Assembly: GCA_023014485.1 (NCBI GenBank) | Contig: JAJOZX010001863.1 | Coordinates: forward strand, 360,001-424,000 | Direction of reading: 5' to 3' | Source of the DNA: Bathynomus jamesi | Lineage: Eukaryota; Arthropoda; Malacostraca; Isopoda; Cirolanidae | Length of the DNA: 64,000 nt | In this document: in pieces, positions 21,960-32,822 of the stretch | How the letters are laid out: every line of letters starts with the position of its first letter | Position numbering within the stretch: position 1 is the first letter of the stretch | Notes under the pieces: generated by a model | The model's database searches: none | The model's input: only the letters and a program-made list of their open reading frames with translations | What the model was told of the DNA's origin: nothing | Made by a program: the position numbers and the translations under genes

Positions 21960-22215
21960 CGGTGTCATTCCCATTCCCATTCCGAGTCCGCAACTGGGAA
22001 TTCCAAATTTAGGAAAAGAGCTTCTTGATTTGGGAAAGAGTAAAAGGAAACTGTGACCAATTGCAGCCTTGAATCGGGTATTTTGTATGAAAAATCTAAC
22101 TTAAAGTGCGGAATCCTATAAAGAGAATGGGAATAGATCCATTTGAGAATTGCTTCTTGTGAGATTCCCACTTTTGGACTTCTCATTCTTGAACGAAGAA
22201 ATGGGAATGACACTG
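21960..22215. mobile_element. MITE with GTGTCATTCCCATT inverted ends
   Basis: CGGTGTCATTCCCATTCC at the left and GAAATGGGAATGACACTG at the right are inverted. GGGAAT / ATTCCC words recur inside (21970-22010, 22125-22165). The flanking octamers do not match, so the target duplication is not confirmed. No real coding sequence, although one minus-strand frame is open across it. Confidence 0.6.
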
Positions 22216-22455
22216 ATAGGCAGAGAAATCCTCTTTCGACCGAACCTCATAGCTGAAGGGCGAGTTCAGTAGCGTGCACCACCCCTTTCCACCCTCTCTT
22301 TGATTGTCTCCTTCTGTGCGGGATTTAGCTCCATTTCCTTCGGGAAACAGCCCCATCAGCTTTTCCTTTCCACACTTAATGCCTTCACGATGGCGTAAAG
22401 ATCAAACACACAAACTCGTTTACCTTGCCATACGTTCTACAAAATACTTCTTATT

Positions 22456-22486
<31 letters not shown>

Positions 22487-22561
22487 ACACACACACACAT
22501 ACAACAAGGTGATCCATAAGAGTGTTCCCAAATATAATATGCAATAAATTATTTTTGGGAA

Positions 22562-22630
<69 letters not shown>

Positions 22631-22754
22631 GTGTGTGTGTGTGTGTTATCCATATAGACAAATGAGCGGTTTGAGGGTGGTAGAAAAAGACAGATAAGAG
22701 CTGGAGTTATATTCCATTATGTTTCGGCACAAAGCCTTGCTCACACAGAATGTA
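22216..22754. other. Microsatellites and a small hairpin
   Basis: (CA)n 22457-22502; a hairpin with AGTGTTCCCAAA..TTTGGGAACA at 22520-22563, preceded by AAGGTGATCC, resembling a decayed version of the mini-element at 11395; (TC)n(TA)n(TG)n 22565-22646. No gene. Confidence 0.6.
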
Positions 22755-23167
22755 CAGGGTGGGCCGTAAGTTTCCATACATAGGAAAAATAAACATTTTT
22801 TTATGGACAACCATTTTTATTTATATAATATGCTCTACATGGTTGCCATTGTTTTGAAAACACATTTCAATACGTGTTCCCCACTGTTGATGAACACGCA
22901 TTAGCACAGTTGACGTTATGCTTGTAATGGCGTTGGTGATACGTTCCTTTAGATGATTTATGTCTCGTATCTTTTCCTGATACACCATGGCCTTCAAGTG
23001 CCCCCAAAGATAGAAATCAAGGTGGGTGAGATCTGGGGATCTGGGAGGCCACTCCACAGGACCACGCCGACCAATCCAAGCATCCGGAAACTGCTGATCC
23101 AAATACCGACGCACGTGAAGACCATAATTTAAATTTTCCTATGTATGGAAACTTACGGCCCACCCTG
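22755..23167 (-). mobile_element. Mariner-like deletion derivative, 413 bp
   Basis: CAGGGTGGGCCGTAAGTTTC at 22755 and its mirror ending 23167, identity at least 34 bp, TA on both sides (22753-22754, 23168-23169). It keeps the transposase C-terminus only. Confidence 0.92.
22821..23114 (-). pseudogene. Mariner transposase C-terminal 97 aa
   Basis: Begins inside the region before the third catalytic Asp: FPDAWIGRRGPVEWPPRSPD then LTHLDFYLWGHLKAMVYQ, and ends HVEHII at 22821, just inside the terminal repeat. It lacks the DNA-binding domain and first two Asp residues. TxLD in place of TPLD is a substitution next to the third Asp. The internal deletion joins the 5' UTR directly to this point. Confidence 0.85.
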
Positions 23168-23200
23168 TATAAAGAAAGAGAGAGGTGTTCGTCTCTTTAT

Positions 23201-23432
23201 ACCTTTGGTTAGCTTCCGCCCGAATTGTTTATTCTGACGAAGATCAAGTTTTTCACTCCACCTTAGACCTACCATTTAACGTGGAATCCGAACCAGGCCC
23301 CACCAGCAGTCCCGCGTCTTACCCACTAGGCCACCCAGGGTACCCATTTATCTACCAACCACTTTTTTTATTGTGTGGAAGGATGAACAGGTGGGTTTTG
23401 CTGCGCGCCGGCTGCTAACCACTACACCACCG
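23201..23432 (-). mobile_element. SINE-A copy, internally deleted
   Basis: Minus-strand copy with tail GCTTCCGCCCGAATTG / TTCTGACGAAGATCAAG at the left and GTGGAATCCGAACC in the body. Part of the second tRNA-like module is missing (jump near 23305-23320), and it ends at ACTACACCACCG. A (TA)n run follows only briefly. Confidence 0.75.
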
Positions 23433-23695
23433 ATATATATCTGCTTTTTTTATATTATTTTGAGTTCTTAAATTGAATTTGTAATTGTATTTAATTGTAA
23501 ACTGTTGTTTGCCATGGAATAACGGCCCTAACTACATGGCTGTATCGATTTAGTATATAAAATTCAATGATTATTTAATATTGATATAAACTCTGATATT
23601 TTCACATATAAGTAGGTAACGTGGTAGACTGCATAATATAAGTAATGTACGATGGTTAAACGTAGGGCTAACTATCCAAATACTTATACTCATAG

Positions 23696-24150
23696 GCGGA
23701 TTTACGTATAGAGAGTAGGCACCTGCCTAGGGCAGCAAATTTTCAGGGTGGCAAATTTTGTCGTATTTGAACCTAAATAGGGCACATAAAACAAAAATAG
23801 AAAATAAATAACTTATAATCACTAACAAATTGAATGGATTCACAAATAAGTTTTAAAATACAAAGAAAAAAAAAAATCAGCCTGTAATAGCAAACTAGCG
23901 ATATCAAATGGCACAATTATAAGGCACTTTAATCCATGCCTAAGGGCGGTAAATTACTTAGTACGCTTCTGCAGTTATACTTATACTGTATATCACTACA
24001 AGCATCAATCAATGTGTATTAGTAATTAAAAGTTATTACTAATACACATTGATTGATGCTTGTAGTGATATACAGTATAAGTATAACTGCAGAAGCGTAC
24101 TAAGTAATTTACCGCCCTTAGGCATGGATTAAAGTGCCTTATAAATTGTC
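23696..24150. mobile_element. hAT-like element with ~110-bp fold-back
   Basis: The left end ATAGGCGGATTTACGTATAG and GCCTAGGGCAGC are typical of a hAT family in arthropods. The second half is a nearly perfect palindrome: about 23922-24031 is the reverse complement of 24039-24150, centre near 24035 (TTAGTAATTAAAAGTTATTACTAA). The arms contain CTAAGGGCGGTAAATTAC, i.e. material resembling the element's other end. Confidence 0.75.
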
Positions 24151-25224
24151 GGTGTTCATATTTGGCGTCATTTCCTTTTCTTCAGTCTTAAACGTTTAGA
24201 ATTAACAATTAATTCTATACCAGATTGTATATAGGATGAAATGTTTAATAAGCCAATTGGTATTAAGAAACGCGTCAGCTGTTAATACGCAACAGCAAAT
24301 AGAATATAAACAAAGAACAGAACACTCTGTTATATATACATTGTACAGTAGTTTAGAATTACTACGCCTTCATCTTGTCTGTAATAACAACCGCACAAAC
24401 GATGCTCATTATAAACTCATAAACGTGTTTACAACAATACAGAGTCCTTACTAAGAGAAGCGGCAACCCTTTAATTAAATCTTATATTCACTAAAAGCTG
24501 TTTAATTACTGTAACCTAAATTGATGGTTAATAAGCTCCGGCCCATTTACATGTTAAAATTAGTACATCATTTTGGGTAATTGTAAAAATAAGGAGTAAA
24601 ATGAGCTCCTCTTTTCCCAAAACTACCCAAATGATTTAAAAATTTTAATCACACTTAATGGATACACAGAAAAGGATACGCAGAAAACAAGACTTCCGCA
24701 ATCCTCTGTACATAGAAATAGCTTCTTTTGCCTCAGATCACTCAAAAGAGAAGTTTCGAAGATCATATCTTCTCTCTAAAGAAGTTATTTATCATTAAAA
24801 GAAGTCATTATATCATCTGACAAGAAGAAGCTTTGATACCCAAAAGAAGGATAAACTTCCCTTAGAATCCACTTTCAAAAAGAAGTTAAAATTATTTTGA
24901 GTGTATGAGTTTTTTTGGCACCAATTTGGTTTAAAATAACAAGTTCAGAAATTTACTGTCGATTTTTTTAAGCAAAAATAATATTCAGTTAACAAAAAAG
25001 TGAATATTTTTCTGAAGTTTACATCACCTTTGGAAGAAAATTGAATAATTTTGTTGTCAGTGCATCAAGATCTCGCAGCTTTATGGAAATGATGCGGGAT
25101 CTTCCTCTTCGATCATTCCACTAGGTTTTATTTCGTTTTATAAGTAGGAACCTTTTTTTATTTGTATTTTCCACGAGCATATTTTATCCCGTATTGTTTA
25201 GAATGTGTTTCCAGTGGATACAAG

Positions 25225-25226
<2 letters not shown>
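24151..25226. other. Unassigned stretch
   Basis: About 1.1 kb with no recognised repeat or protein; 24720-24900 is rich in AGAAG/CTTCT words. Confidence 0.4.

Positions 25227-25276
<50 letters not shown>
25227..25276. repeat. (TC)n microsatellite
   Basis: Pure TC, 50 bp, at the 5' side of the split mariner. Confidence 0.95.
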
Positions 25277-25277
<1 letters not shown>

Positions 25278-25384
25278 AGCTGCTTCTTCAGAAAGATAAC
25301 AGATTGGGGTTTTTATTCCGCATATACCTATAACGAAATGTTAGACAATTTCAAACAAAAGGAAATGTAAGCAATCAACATAAG

Positions 25385-25585
25385 GGTAATAGTGGTAGGC
25401 GACGATCTACAAGAACTGTGCAACAAGTAAATATGGTTCATGAAATTATTGCACGCAGTCCCCAGAAGTCAATTCGACGTTTGTTAGCAGAAGTAGGAAT
25501 TTCACGAACATCTGTGCATCGTATCCGTCGTATCGAATTAAACCTTTTTCCCTACAAAATTTATTCACGAACGTCACTGACTACT
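25385..25585 (+). pseudogene. Mariner-like transposase, N-terminal piece of a split gene
   Basis: The frame reads GRRRSTRTVQQVNMVHEII, then ARSPQKSIRRLLAEVGISRT and SVHRIRR, the linker and second helix-turn-helix of a mariner-type transposase, and stops being homologous exactly at 25585. The continuation lies 13.7 kb away at 39284, in the same strand and frame. The first helix-turn-helix upstream is not clear and no 5' terminal repeat is seen; the (TC)n array may have replaced it. Confidence 0.8.
25580..25585. repeat. Putative target duplication, left copy
   Basis: ACTACT precedes the palindrome start AGTAGTATAGCC. The same ACTACT follows the palindrome at 39278-39283. Confidence 0.75.
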
Positions 25586-25815
25586 AGTAGTATAGCCGAA
25601 AAATGTGAGACAGAAATGGATCAATTTGAAAATTCCCCCCCCTCACCGTCCTTCATGGCGGTCCTCCACCGTCCTTCATGGCGGTCCCTCCTTTATGAGG
25701 TGTTCTTCATGGTCCTTCAAAAAAAAAAAAAAAAAAGGAAAAAATAAAAAATAAATTTAAAAATAAATTTAAAAATAAATTTAAAAAATAAATTTAAAAA
25801 ATTAAATTTTAAAAA

Positions 25816-26712
25816 TGATTCGTCTTCACCTTCCTTCAAAAAAATTTAAGAAAGGATTGAGCCTCGCCTTCCTTCTTGAAAAAGTCCTTTCATGAGACAA
25901 ACAAGAACAAACATGCAAAAACATACATACATTCGAGTACTTCCTGTTCAGGCAAATTCCGCCAGACAGTAGAAATGGAAACGAATATCTGAAAGGTTTT
26001 AATAAGCCTAACCACATTGCGCATCAACACATCCAATTTTCAAATGTTAACAAATTGCGAACAATACATAAATGAAAATCAGAGTGATCATATTTTAAAC
26101 CGAATGCAAGTTCTTTGTTTAAGATCTGCATTATGAAAAATAAAATGAATATTTATCATTTCAATTTAAATAAATTAATTTCTCTCTTTTTAAGGGAAAC
26201 TGGCTTATTTTCAAACGAGATGACCTTCAAATACAATATATACATATAGTACACGCATATTTGTTTATTTACTTTTAAATATGTAGTTTTCTGTTATTTA
26301 CATCGCTATATACCATTACATTCACTTTCACATGCTATCTTCTGGTATATGAACTAATAATTTTACCGTTCATCAAATTTCGTTATAAAATTACATGTGT
26401 TAAAAAGAACATCAAGTTGCGTAACGATGCTTTAAACTAAATCACCAAAGTTGTTTTCCTCCTCTAAACATCCACTTAAATATTATTACTAATATTGATT
26501 TATTGTTATTATTACATATATATATGTACACGTGTTAAGAGCATTTAAATTAAATATATTGATTTCAATTCCCTTCGTAATAAAAGCATCTGGCAACTAT
26601 ACCCCCAATCTTGCTATATATTTCTCCCCAGTAATTGTTTTCAGGTTGTTAAGATTAACTTTCTTCTAAAGACTATTAGTTGATACTAATCTTGCTATTA
26701 TTATTATATTAT

Positions 26713-26756
<44 letters not shown>

Positions 26757-27316
26757 CATCCAAATAAGTAGGTTCGGGTAAAAAATTTCTTATTAGATGC
26801 AATTAAAGAAAACGGGATGTCGAATTTGTGTGGGTTGTCATTTTTAAATAGATGCAGCGGGAAATAGGTACTGAAAGTTGAGAGATTTTTCATTAAGAAC
26901 CTTTCTACTTGTAGTTATAGTTAGGACTATTCACATTACTTTAATTATCATTTCTCTAATTTAACGGCTGTTCACAATTCCTCATAATTCTCATAATAAA
27001 CGTATTTGTTTTCACACCAGTCAGGCCACTGCTTACATCAATCACATCAATTTTCTGTACAAATGGCCACAAAAATACTTTCAATCATAATAATGTACTC
27101 ATAGAACGCACCATACGCTTTTCACTTGTATTAAAAACGTAAAACTGAAAGTTGTATCATCAAGTGATATTCGATTCTGCAATGGCGTAAGCGAGCCCTA
27201 ATATTTAATTTAAAATTATTTAACAGATCATTCGAGGGAACTGTACATCGATCTCATTATAACTTCTGACTCATAATAACCCGCTATGCATATTTACAAG
27301 AGTCGAATTTAAATAA

Positions 27317-27364
<48 letters not shown>

Positions 27365-27819
27365 AGTTTGTATGTGGCATTCCAGCAGAAGGCAGGAAGT
27401 GCCTGAACCCTGTTTCTCCCATCACTGTCCTCTTCATCTGGCCTTTTTACATGTCACGTCTACCCTGTAAGCAGTCCAGCATACTCTCAAACACGCGCTT
27501 CTCACTATATCCCTTACTACACACGCATGCATCTTACACACTACACAGTCTTTTCAAAAAAGGTGTAATTTCAATAGTTTCGGAGATTCGCGATTGGCCC
27601 CTCCTTCCTGCCTGCATCGTATAAGTACCAGCAAGTCTCTCCACAGTTTACAGGTTTCCTCATTGTCTAAAATTTATAAAGTTCTCTCTTATTGTTTTCC
27701 TTATTGTAACGGACATCACAACCGAATTTAAATAGTATTTAAGTATTATGTCGAGCAACATAGCTAGATAACCCTGCCAAAGCCTAGTTTCCTTGCATAA
27801 TCATGAAACATGAAACAAG

Positions 27820-27859
<40 letters not shown>
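25816..27859. other. Outer left arm, unassigned
   Basis: AT-rich non-coding DNA mirrored at about 37077-39060. Several short frames are open in both arms only because the arms are near-identical. ATGTACACGTGTTAAGAG at 26524 recurs at 28120, marking a separate internal duplication. (TA)n at 26713-26755 and 27325-27361. Confidence 0.5.
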
Positions 27860-27862
<3 letters not shown>

Positions 27863-28603
27863 TATATATATATATATACACACGGCAAAAGTAGTTTGAA
27901 GATTTATTCCACCACGACTGATTATTATAATTATACACTTTAGAGGAGTTTGCAAATTGCATATACTTAGACAAAAAGTATTAGATCTTATGATGATTTC
28001 ATGTCATTATCAGCACGCTTCACTGTCCTTTCAGTCATTGTGGCCGTAGAACGTACCAGAACTAAGGTCTTGACAAACCACAATGTGTTAAATTTAAATA
28101 TTGACTTATTGTTATTATTTATATATGTACACGTGTTAAGAGTATTTAAATTAAATATATTGATTTAAATACATTTCGTAATAAGAGCATCTGGTAACTC
28201 TACCCCAATTTTGCTATATGAAAATGAAAATGAAAAGGTTTATTGGCAGACTATAGTCCATATGGCAAATATTATTAATACAATGACAGTTCATACACTA
28301 AGGGTAGAAATATATACAATTGATTAGAAATAATACTGCACTGTCGAAGTTAAGTGGAGCTACAGACAGACAGACGTTTTCGTACCAAGAAGTCCATAGC
28401 TTAGGCCTTAGAGGATAAATGGCAGGACTCATGGATAGCTTGGATGATCGGGTTGGTTGATTTTTTAATTCTTTGCATTAGAATGTGTTGAGCACGTCTT
28501 GTTACCTCCGGGAAGCTCGGGACATTGCGGGTAGCAAACATTTGCGAAGCTGAGCATCTCGGGGGTAATTTATGTAAGAGTCTAAAAGAACTGTTGTACA
28601 GCA
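27860..28603. other. Left-arm-only block (absent from right arm)
   Basis: In the right arm CCCTAAAT is joined through 52 bp of (TA)n directly to ATCTTGTTTCATG, skipping the mirror of this 744-bp block. The block starts next to a (TA)n array, so a deletion between TA-rich points in the right arm is the simplest reading. It contains the second ATGTACACGTGTTAAGAG duplicate and most of the LINE 3' end. Confidence 0.85.
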
Positions 28604-28860
28604 AATTTAGGGTACTGCCAGAACCTTTTTTATAATTCACCCAGAGCTGCAGACTGTATATATTACTGCAGAAGTACGAAAGAGTGTGTTTTTAGCTTCA
28701 CTTGTACAGAAACGAAAGCACCTTATGGTCATATTCGCTTTAGCATACAGGCTTCGAGACTGTTTTCTTATATCCGAGTCATCACTCAAGGAGCTGGTAA
28801 TAGTTTGACCCAATTACTTAAACTCTTGTACTTCCTCAATTACTTCACCATTCATTTTAA
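28218..28860 (-). pseudogene. LINE 3' fragment in left arm
   Basis: The minus strand reads FKxLGQTITSSLSDDSDIRK (stop at x), YAKANMTIRSFRFCTSEAKD and LFRTFCSNIYGLQLW, then LLHKLPPRCSASQMFATR and KKSTNPIIQAI, the C-terminus of a non-LTR reverse transcriptase ORF. After the stop comes CCAATAAACC and a (TTTTCA)n tail at 28218-28240, a typical LINE 3' end. This is a third LINE type, distinct from those at 3700 and 44420. Confidence 0.75.
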
Positions 28861-29034
28861 ACCTTATGTGAAAAATGCTCTGTATCAATTGGTCCACAAT
28901 TAACCCACCCCTTATATCCACAGTCTAACTATAGAGTAGATTAAGTCTAGCCTTGTAGGGTCAGCCTAGAGATTCCGGAAATGGTCCAGAGCGGGCAGAT
29001 AAATTGAGGTCCACAGTAGGATTCCTCACCAAAT

Positions 29035-29888
29035 TAGGTTAGGGCAATCTACCTTCACCTTTGTTACGCTATGAGTTGATGCTAGGTCTTAGGCCACAAT
29101 GTAAGCCTAATTTGTCTGACCCAGCTTAATTTACTGCGTTTACTTCTAACTGGGTTAAAAACACAATTAGTCACTTACTACTAGTTATTAGAGACCCTTT
29201 TCCCCTTTTGTTTAATTGTTAAGAGCGTACTTGCTGGTGGGGATCTTTTTTCCGTTGTTTGTTCTTCCCCCTTCCCTCGTTCCGTCTTGTAGCCCCGTTC
29301 CTCGTTTTCGTTCCCCCTTGTCCACCTTTTCGCTGGGCTTTTTCCACCAGCGACCTCTTGGTTTTTTTGGTTGGTTGATCGGTAATGTATATCTATTACC
29401 GAGCACGCTCTTGTCACACAGTATATAAATACTAGTGTGGAGAATAACTCTGGTGAGCAACCAATTGGTTTCATCCACCCAGTTATTGACATAAAAGGAA
29501 TTTAATAATTGTTCGATTAAATACCTACCTACTCAGTGAACCATTTTCGTTACATCCCAACTACCCACACATCAGTTTTCCATATACTGGGGGCCCCGGG
29601 AGATAAAAATTTTGGTGTCAATGTCACCAATTTTTATGTCTGAGTATAGACTAGCTAACTATTTGACTGTAAATGCCTGTTAATCTGATTAACAGTGACT
29701 ATCCTCACCATCTCATGGAGATGTAGCATTTAATTAGAAGAGAAAATATACATCCATAAGACGAAACTGTCTATGGTCTTTACCATAAGAAAAGGAAAAG
29801 TGAAAGTTAGAAGATAAAATTACAATTCCCCAGCATCTATTCTTTGTTGTAAAACTAGTCGCGCCTTTAATGCTGTTTGTCGCTGAGG
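29035..29888 (-). other. Bel/Pao 3' non-coding and possible LTR, left arm
   Basis: Downstream of the pol stop (29889) come about 330 bp of AT-rich DNA with a hairpin AAAAATTGGTG..CACCAAAATTTTT near 29604-29634, then at 29554 (minus strand) TGTAACGAAAATGG after GGTAGTTGGGA, which could be a polypurine tract and LTR start. The other LTR is not in the window, so the LTR boundary cannot be confirmed. A basic open frame at 29181-29492 is probably not coding. Confidence 0.4.
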
Positions 29889-32580
29889 TCATGTGTCTGT
29901 CAATGTTGTAGTAGGATGCGTTACCACTCCTACTGTCAAAGGAATAGTTACTGGAAGTTCAGTGTCTCCAGTTGTTACTGGCGGTGGAGAAGGTTCTCCA
30001 AAGTCCATTGTTTTGGGTCCAGGCTCTAAGGGGTACAAAAGAGAAATGTCTCTTGTTGTGTCACCCGTTGAAGTCCTTAATTTGACCACTCTTGTTACCC
30101 CGTCTGCCCCTGGTCTGAGTTCTAAAACTCTAGCCAGAGGCCAGTATTGTCTTGGAGTACTGTCATGTATGAGAACAAGGTCCCCTACCTTAATTGTGTC
30201 AGACCAATCCTTCTTAGTCATTTGGTTATGTCTCTCCCTTAGACCCATCAAGTACTCAGTTTTCCGCTGTTTAATGAAATGAGCTTTAACTCTAGTTAAA
30301 TGTTGTAACTTAGTCTGGAGCTCATCATGTCGTTGAGTCAGTTTGGGTCTTCTGAAGAGTCTATATAGTAGTCCGGCAGGAGACTAACTTGTTCTCCCCG
30401 AATCAAATGATTTGGAGTTAATGGTTCCGGGGTCATTAATGTTGTCACTTACATAAGTGAGTGGTCTATTGTTAATGATGTTCTCAATCTCAGCCAGGAG
30501 AGTGAGCAACTCAAACAAGTGTATCTGTTTTTTACCATTTGCTTTCTTCAAGCAGTTCTTTACTGCTTGTATATTCCTCTCCCAGATAGAACCATACCAA
30601 GGAGAGGCAACCGGAATATACTTCCACTTTATGTTTGAATTTTGTATATATAATTGTGTGAATTCATTGCTTAACAAATCGTGGATGACTTGTTCACCAG
30701 CCTTGAAATATGTAGCATTGTCAGTCCAACTGTCTTGGGTACTAAATGTCGTGCACAGAATCTCTTAAAGACAGCAACAAAAGACTCTGCTGTAAGGTCC
30801 TCCACAACATCCAGATAAACAGCTCGTGAGGCAGCACATGTAAACAGTACAATGTACATTTTTTGTTCAGTGTCAACCAACCCCACAGTCAATGCTCCTG
30901 TATAGTCAATGCCTACAGTCTCAAAGGGTCTGTTGAGAGTAACTCTCTCCTCTGGCAAAGCAGGAGGATTTGGTATCCTATAGGGCCTAGCATGAATACG
31001 CCTACATGTGATACACTCACTCAGGACTGTTTTAACAGTGATCCTTCCCTTGGGTATCCAATAAGTTTTTCTTAATGTAGTTAGTGTCTGTGGTACCCCA
31101 TATGATGTACATCATTGTGTGTGTTTGCCTGATGATTAATGTTGTCAAATAGCTAAATCTAGGTAAAAGGATTGGATGTTTGCTTTTGTAAGACAGTTTT
31201 GATTTGTCTAATCTCCCTTTACACTTTAGATGGCATTCCTCATCTCTGAACAAATTTAGATCCACAACTACTGATGGTACAGGTTCTTTTGTTTGTTTCC
31301 CATTAGTCAAGAATTCTAACTCTTTATTGTACTCCTTTTGTCGTGCATGCGCTATCCAGTACTTGGTTGCAACTTCTGTATAATTATGATTGTTTTTATT
31401 TAGCTGTTTGTTTATTGTAGTTAAACAGTTGTGAGCAAACCTCAAACAGTAAGCTGTGACCCTGACAAGTTTGCTGAAATCAGAATAATGTTCATAATTA
31501 GTGATTGGTTCAACCTTTTCATTTGAAAAGATTAAATTTAATGTCAAGTTAACTTGTTCCACAGGCCATTGGTCTGTATTACAGAGCCACTTAGGTCCCA
31601 TGAACCAAGTTTTGTTTGACTTCAACAACTTGTAGGATAAACCTCTGGTCAGAAAGTCTGCTGGATTTTGTTTAGTTGGAACATAGTGAAAGTTTACTTG
31701 TAGTCTTTCATTAGCTTCAGCTATTTCTTTTAGCCTATTTCTTGCAAAGATATTCTTACTATTAATGCTAGCATTCCGTATCCAGGCAAGACAAATCTGA
31801 CTGTCAAGCCAGATGTGGATATCAGTTATGTTCACAACATGGTAAGCATCCTTAAGCAATGAATTGGTTTTAATGGCTAACGCAGCAGCCAATAGTTCCA
31901 GTTGAGGTATGGTTCGGGTAGGTTTGAGGGGTGCAACTTTCCCTTTTGCATAAATTAGATGATTTTCTGTAGGACTTACAAGGTATGCACAGTACCCATA
32001 AGCATGTGTGCTTGCATCAGCAAACACTTGAAGTCTCTGTGGTCAAAATTTTTTGAAGCCTCTGATAATATTTGTCTTTTAATATTTACTTCCCCATCAA
32101 GTTTAAAACCTTTAGTACAGATTGAAGATAGAAGATGCATCCAAATAACAGTTCATACCTAAAGTTTTAACTCTGTCTGATGGATCAGTAAGACCATTAT
32201 TATCCTTTAAAATCTTTTTGTTTAATTCCTCATCATTTGAAATCCACGCACTAAGTTCAAAGTTACCTTGTTGCATAATGTTTTGAGAGTGTTCATAGAC
32301 CTCAGATAATTCAGATTTTGTTGTTGTTGAGCCTATTAGATTGTCTACGTAAAAATGTTCCTTGAGGAAATTCATTGTTAAAGAGTTATTAAACTGGTTC
32401 AAATGATGTCTAATTGTCATTGCTAATAGGCTAGGTGAGCAATTGGCTCCAAACAACACAACATTAAATCTATAGGTTATGAGCCCTTTATTCAAATCAA
32501 ATGGATCCCTGAACCATAAGAACCTAAGTTGGTTCTTGTCATATTCATTTTTTAGATTTATTCTCAAAATTGCCTTGAAA
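29889..32580 (-). pseudogene. Bel/Pao pol 3' half, left-arm copy
   Basis: Order on the minus strand: partial reverse transcriptase (32567-32112) with FGANCSPSLLA and FYVDNLIGS; RNase H and linker (32027-31032) with [15 protein letters not shown] and [15 protein letters not shown]2C2-like CxxC and integrase core (30958-30384) with FETVGIDYTGAL and PWYGSIWERNIQ; integrase C-terminal region to 29889 with IKVGDLVLIHDST. The RT active site reads YVDN instead of YVDD, so a catalytic Asp is missing. Compared with the right arm it lacks 187 bp at 32040 and 8 bp at 32131 and has extra frame breaks near 30385 and 30735. gag, protease and the N-terminal RT are absent because the palindrome centre lies there. 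Confidence 0.9.
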
Positions 32581-32708
32581 TGTCACTTTGTACGGCATAT
32601 TTATCTAACCTGAGGAGCCAAGTGAACACCTCTCCTCCTTTCTCTCCTTTCTCTTGGGGATAACGCCACCTCCAAGTTTCCTTGTTGCACCTACAGCATC
32701 CCCCCCCC

Positions 32709-32729
32709 CTTTGCTTTTGCCAAGCAAAG
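32709..32729. repeat. Centre of the palindrome
   Basis: CTTTGCTT (32709-32716) pairs with AAGCAAAG (32722-32729), leaving a 5-nt loop. Immediately outside are a C run on the left and a G run (with one T) on the right. Confidence 0.95.
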
Positions 32730-32822
32730 GGGGGTGGGGGATGCTGTAGGTGCAACAAGGAAACTTGGAGGTGGCGTTATCCCCCAAGAGAAAGGAGGAG
32801 GGTGTTCACTTGGCTCCTCAGG

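Larger units (their letters stand above)
25586..32716 (+). repeat. Left arm of the giant palindrome
   Basis: From the outside in: CCGTCCTTCATGGCGG block (tandemly doubled here, single on the right), poly-A and AAATAAATTT runs to 25815, unassigned DNA with (TA)n at 26713-26755, 27325-27361 and 27825-27880, LINE fragment 28218-28860, a putative Bel/Pao LTR side to 29554, and Bel/Pao pol 29889-32580 on the minus strand. Differences from the right arm are mostly 1-nt homopolymer and microsatellite changes, with scattered substitutions. Confidence 0.9.

Noticed and set aside
29181..29492. Basic protein conserved in both palindrome arms (also 36137-36457)
   Set aside because: Apparent conservation only reflects arm identity. 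The frame spans the probable LTR region, and two overlapping frames are equally open.
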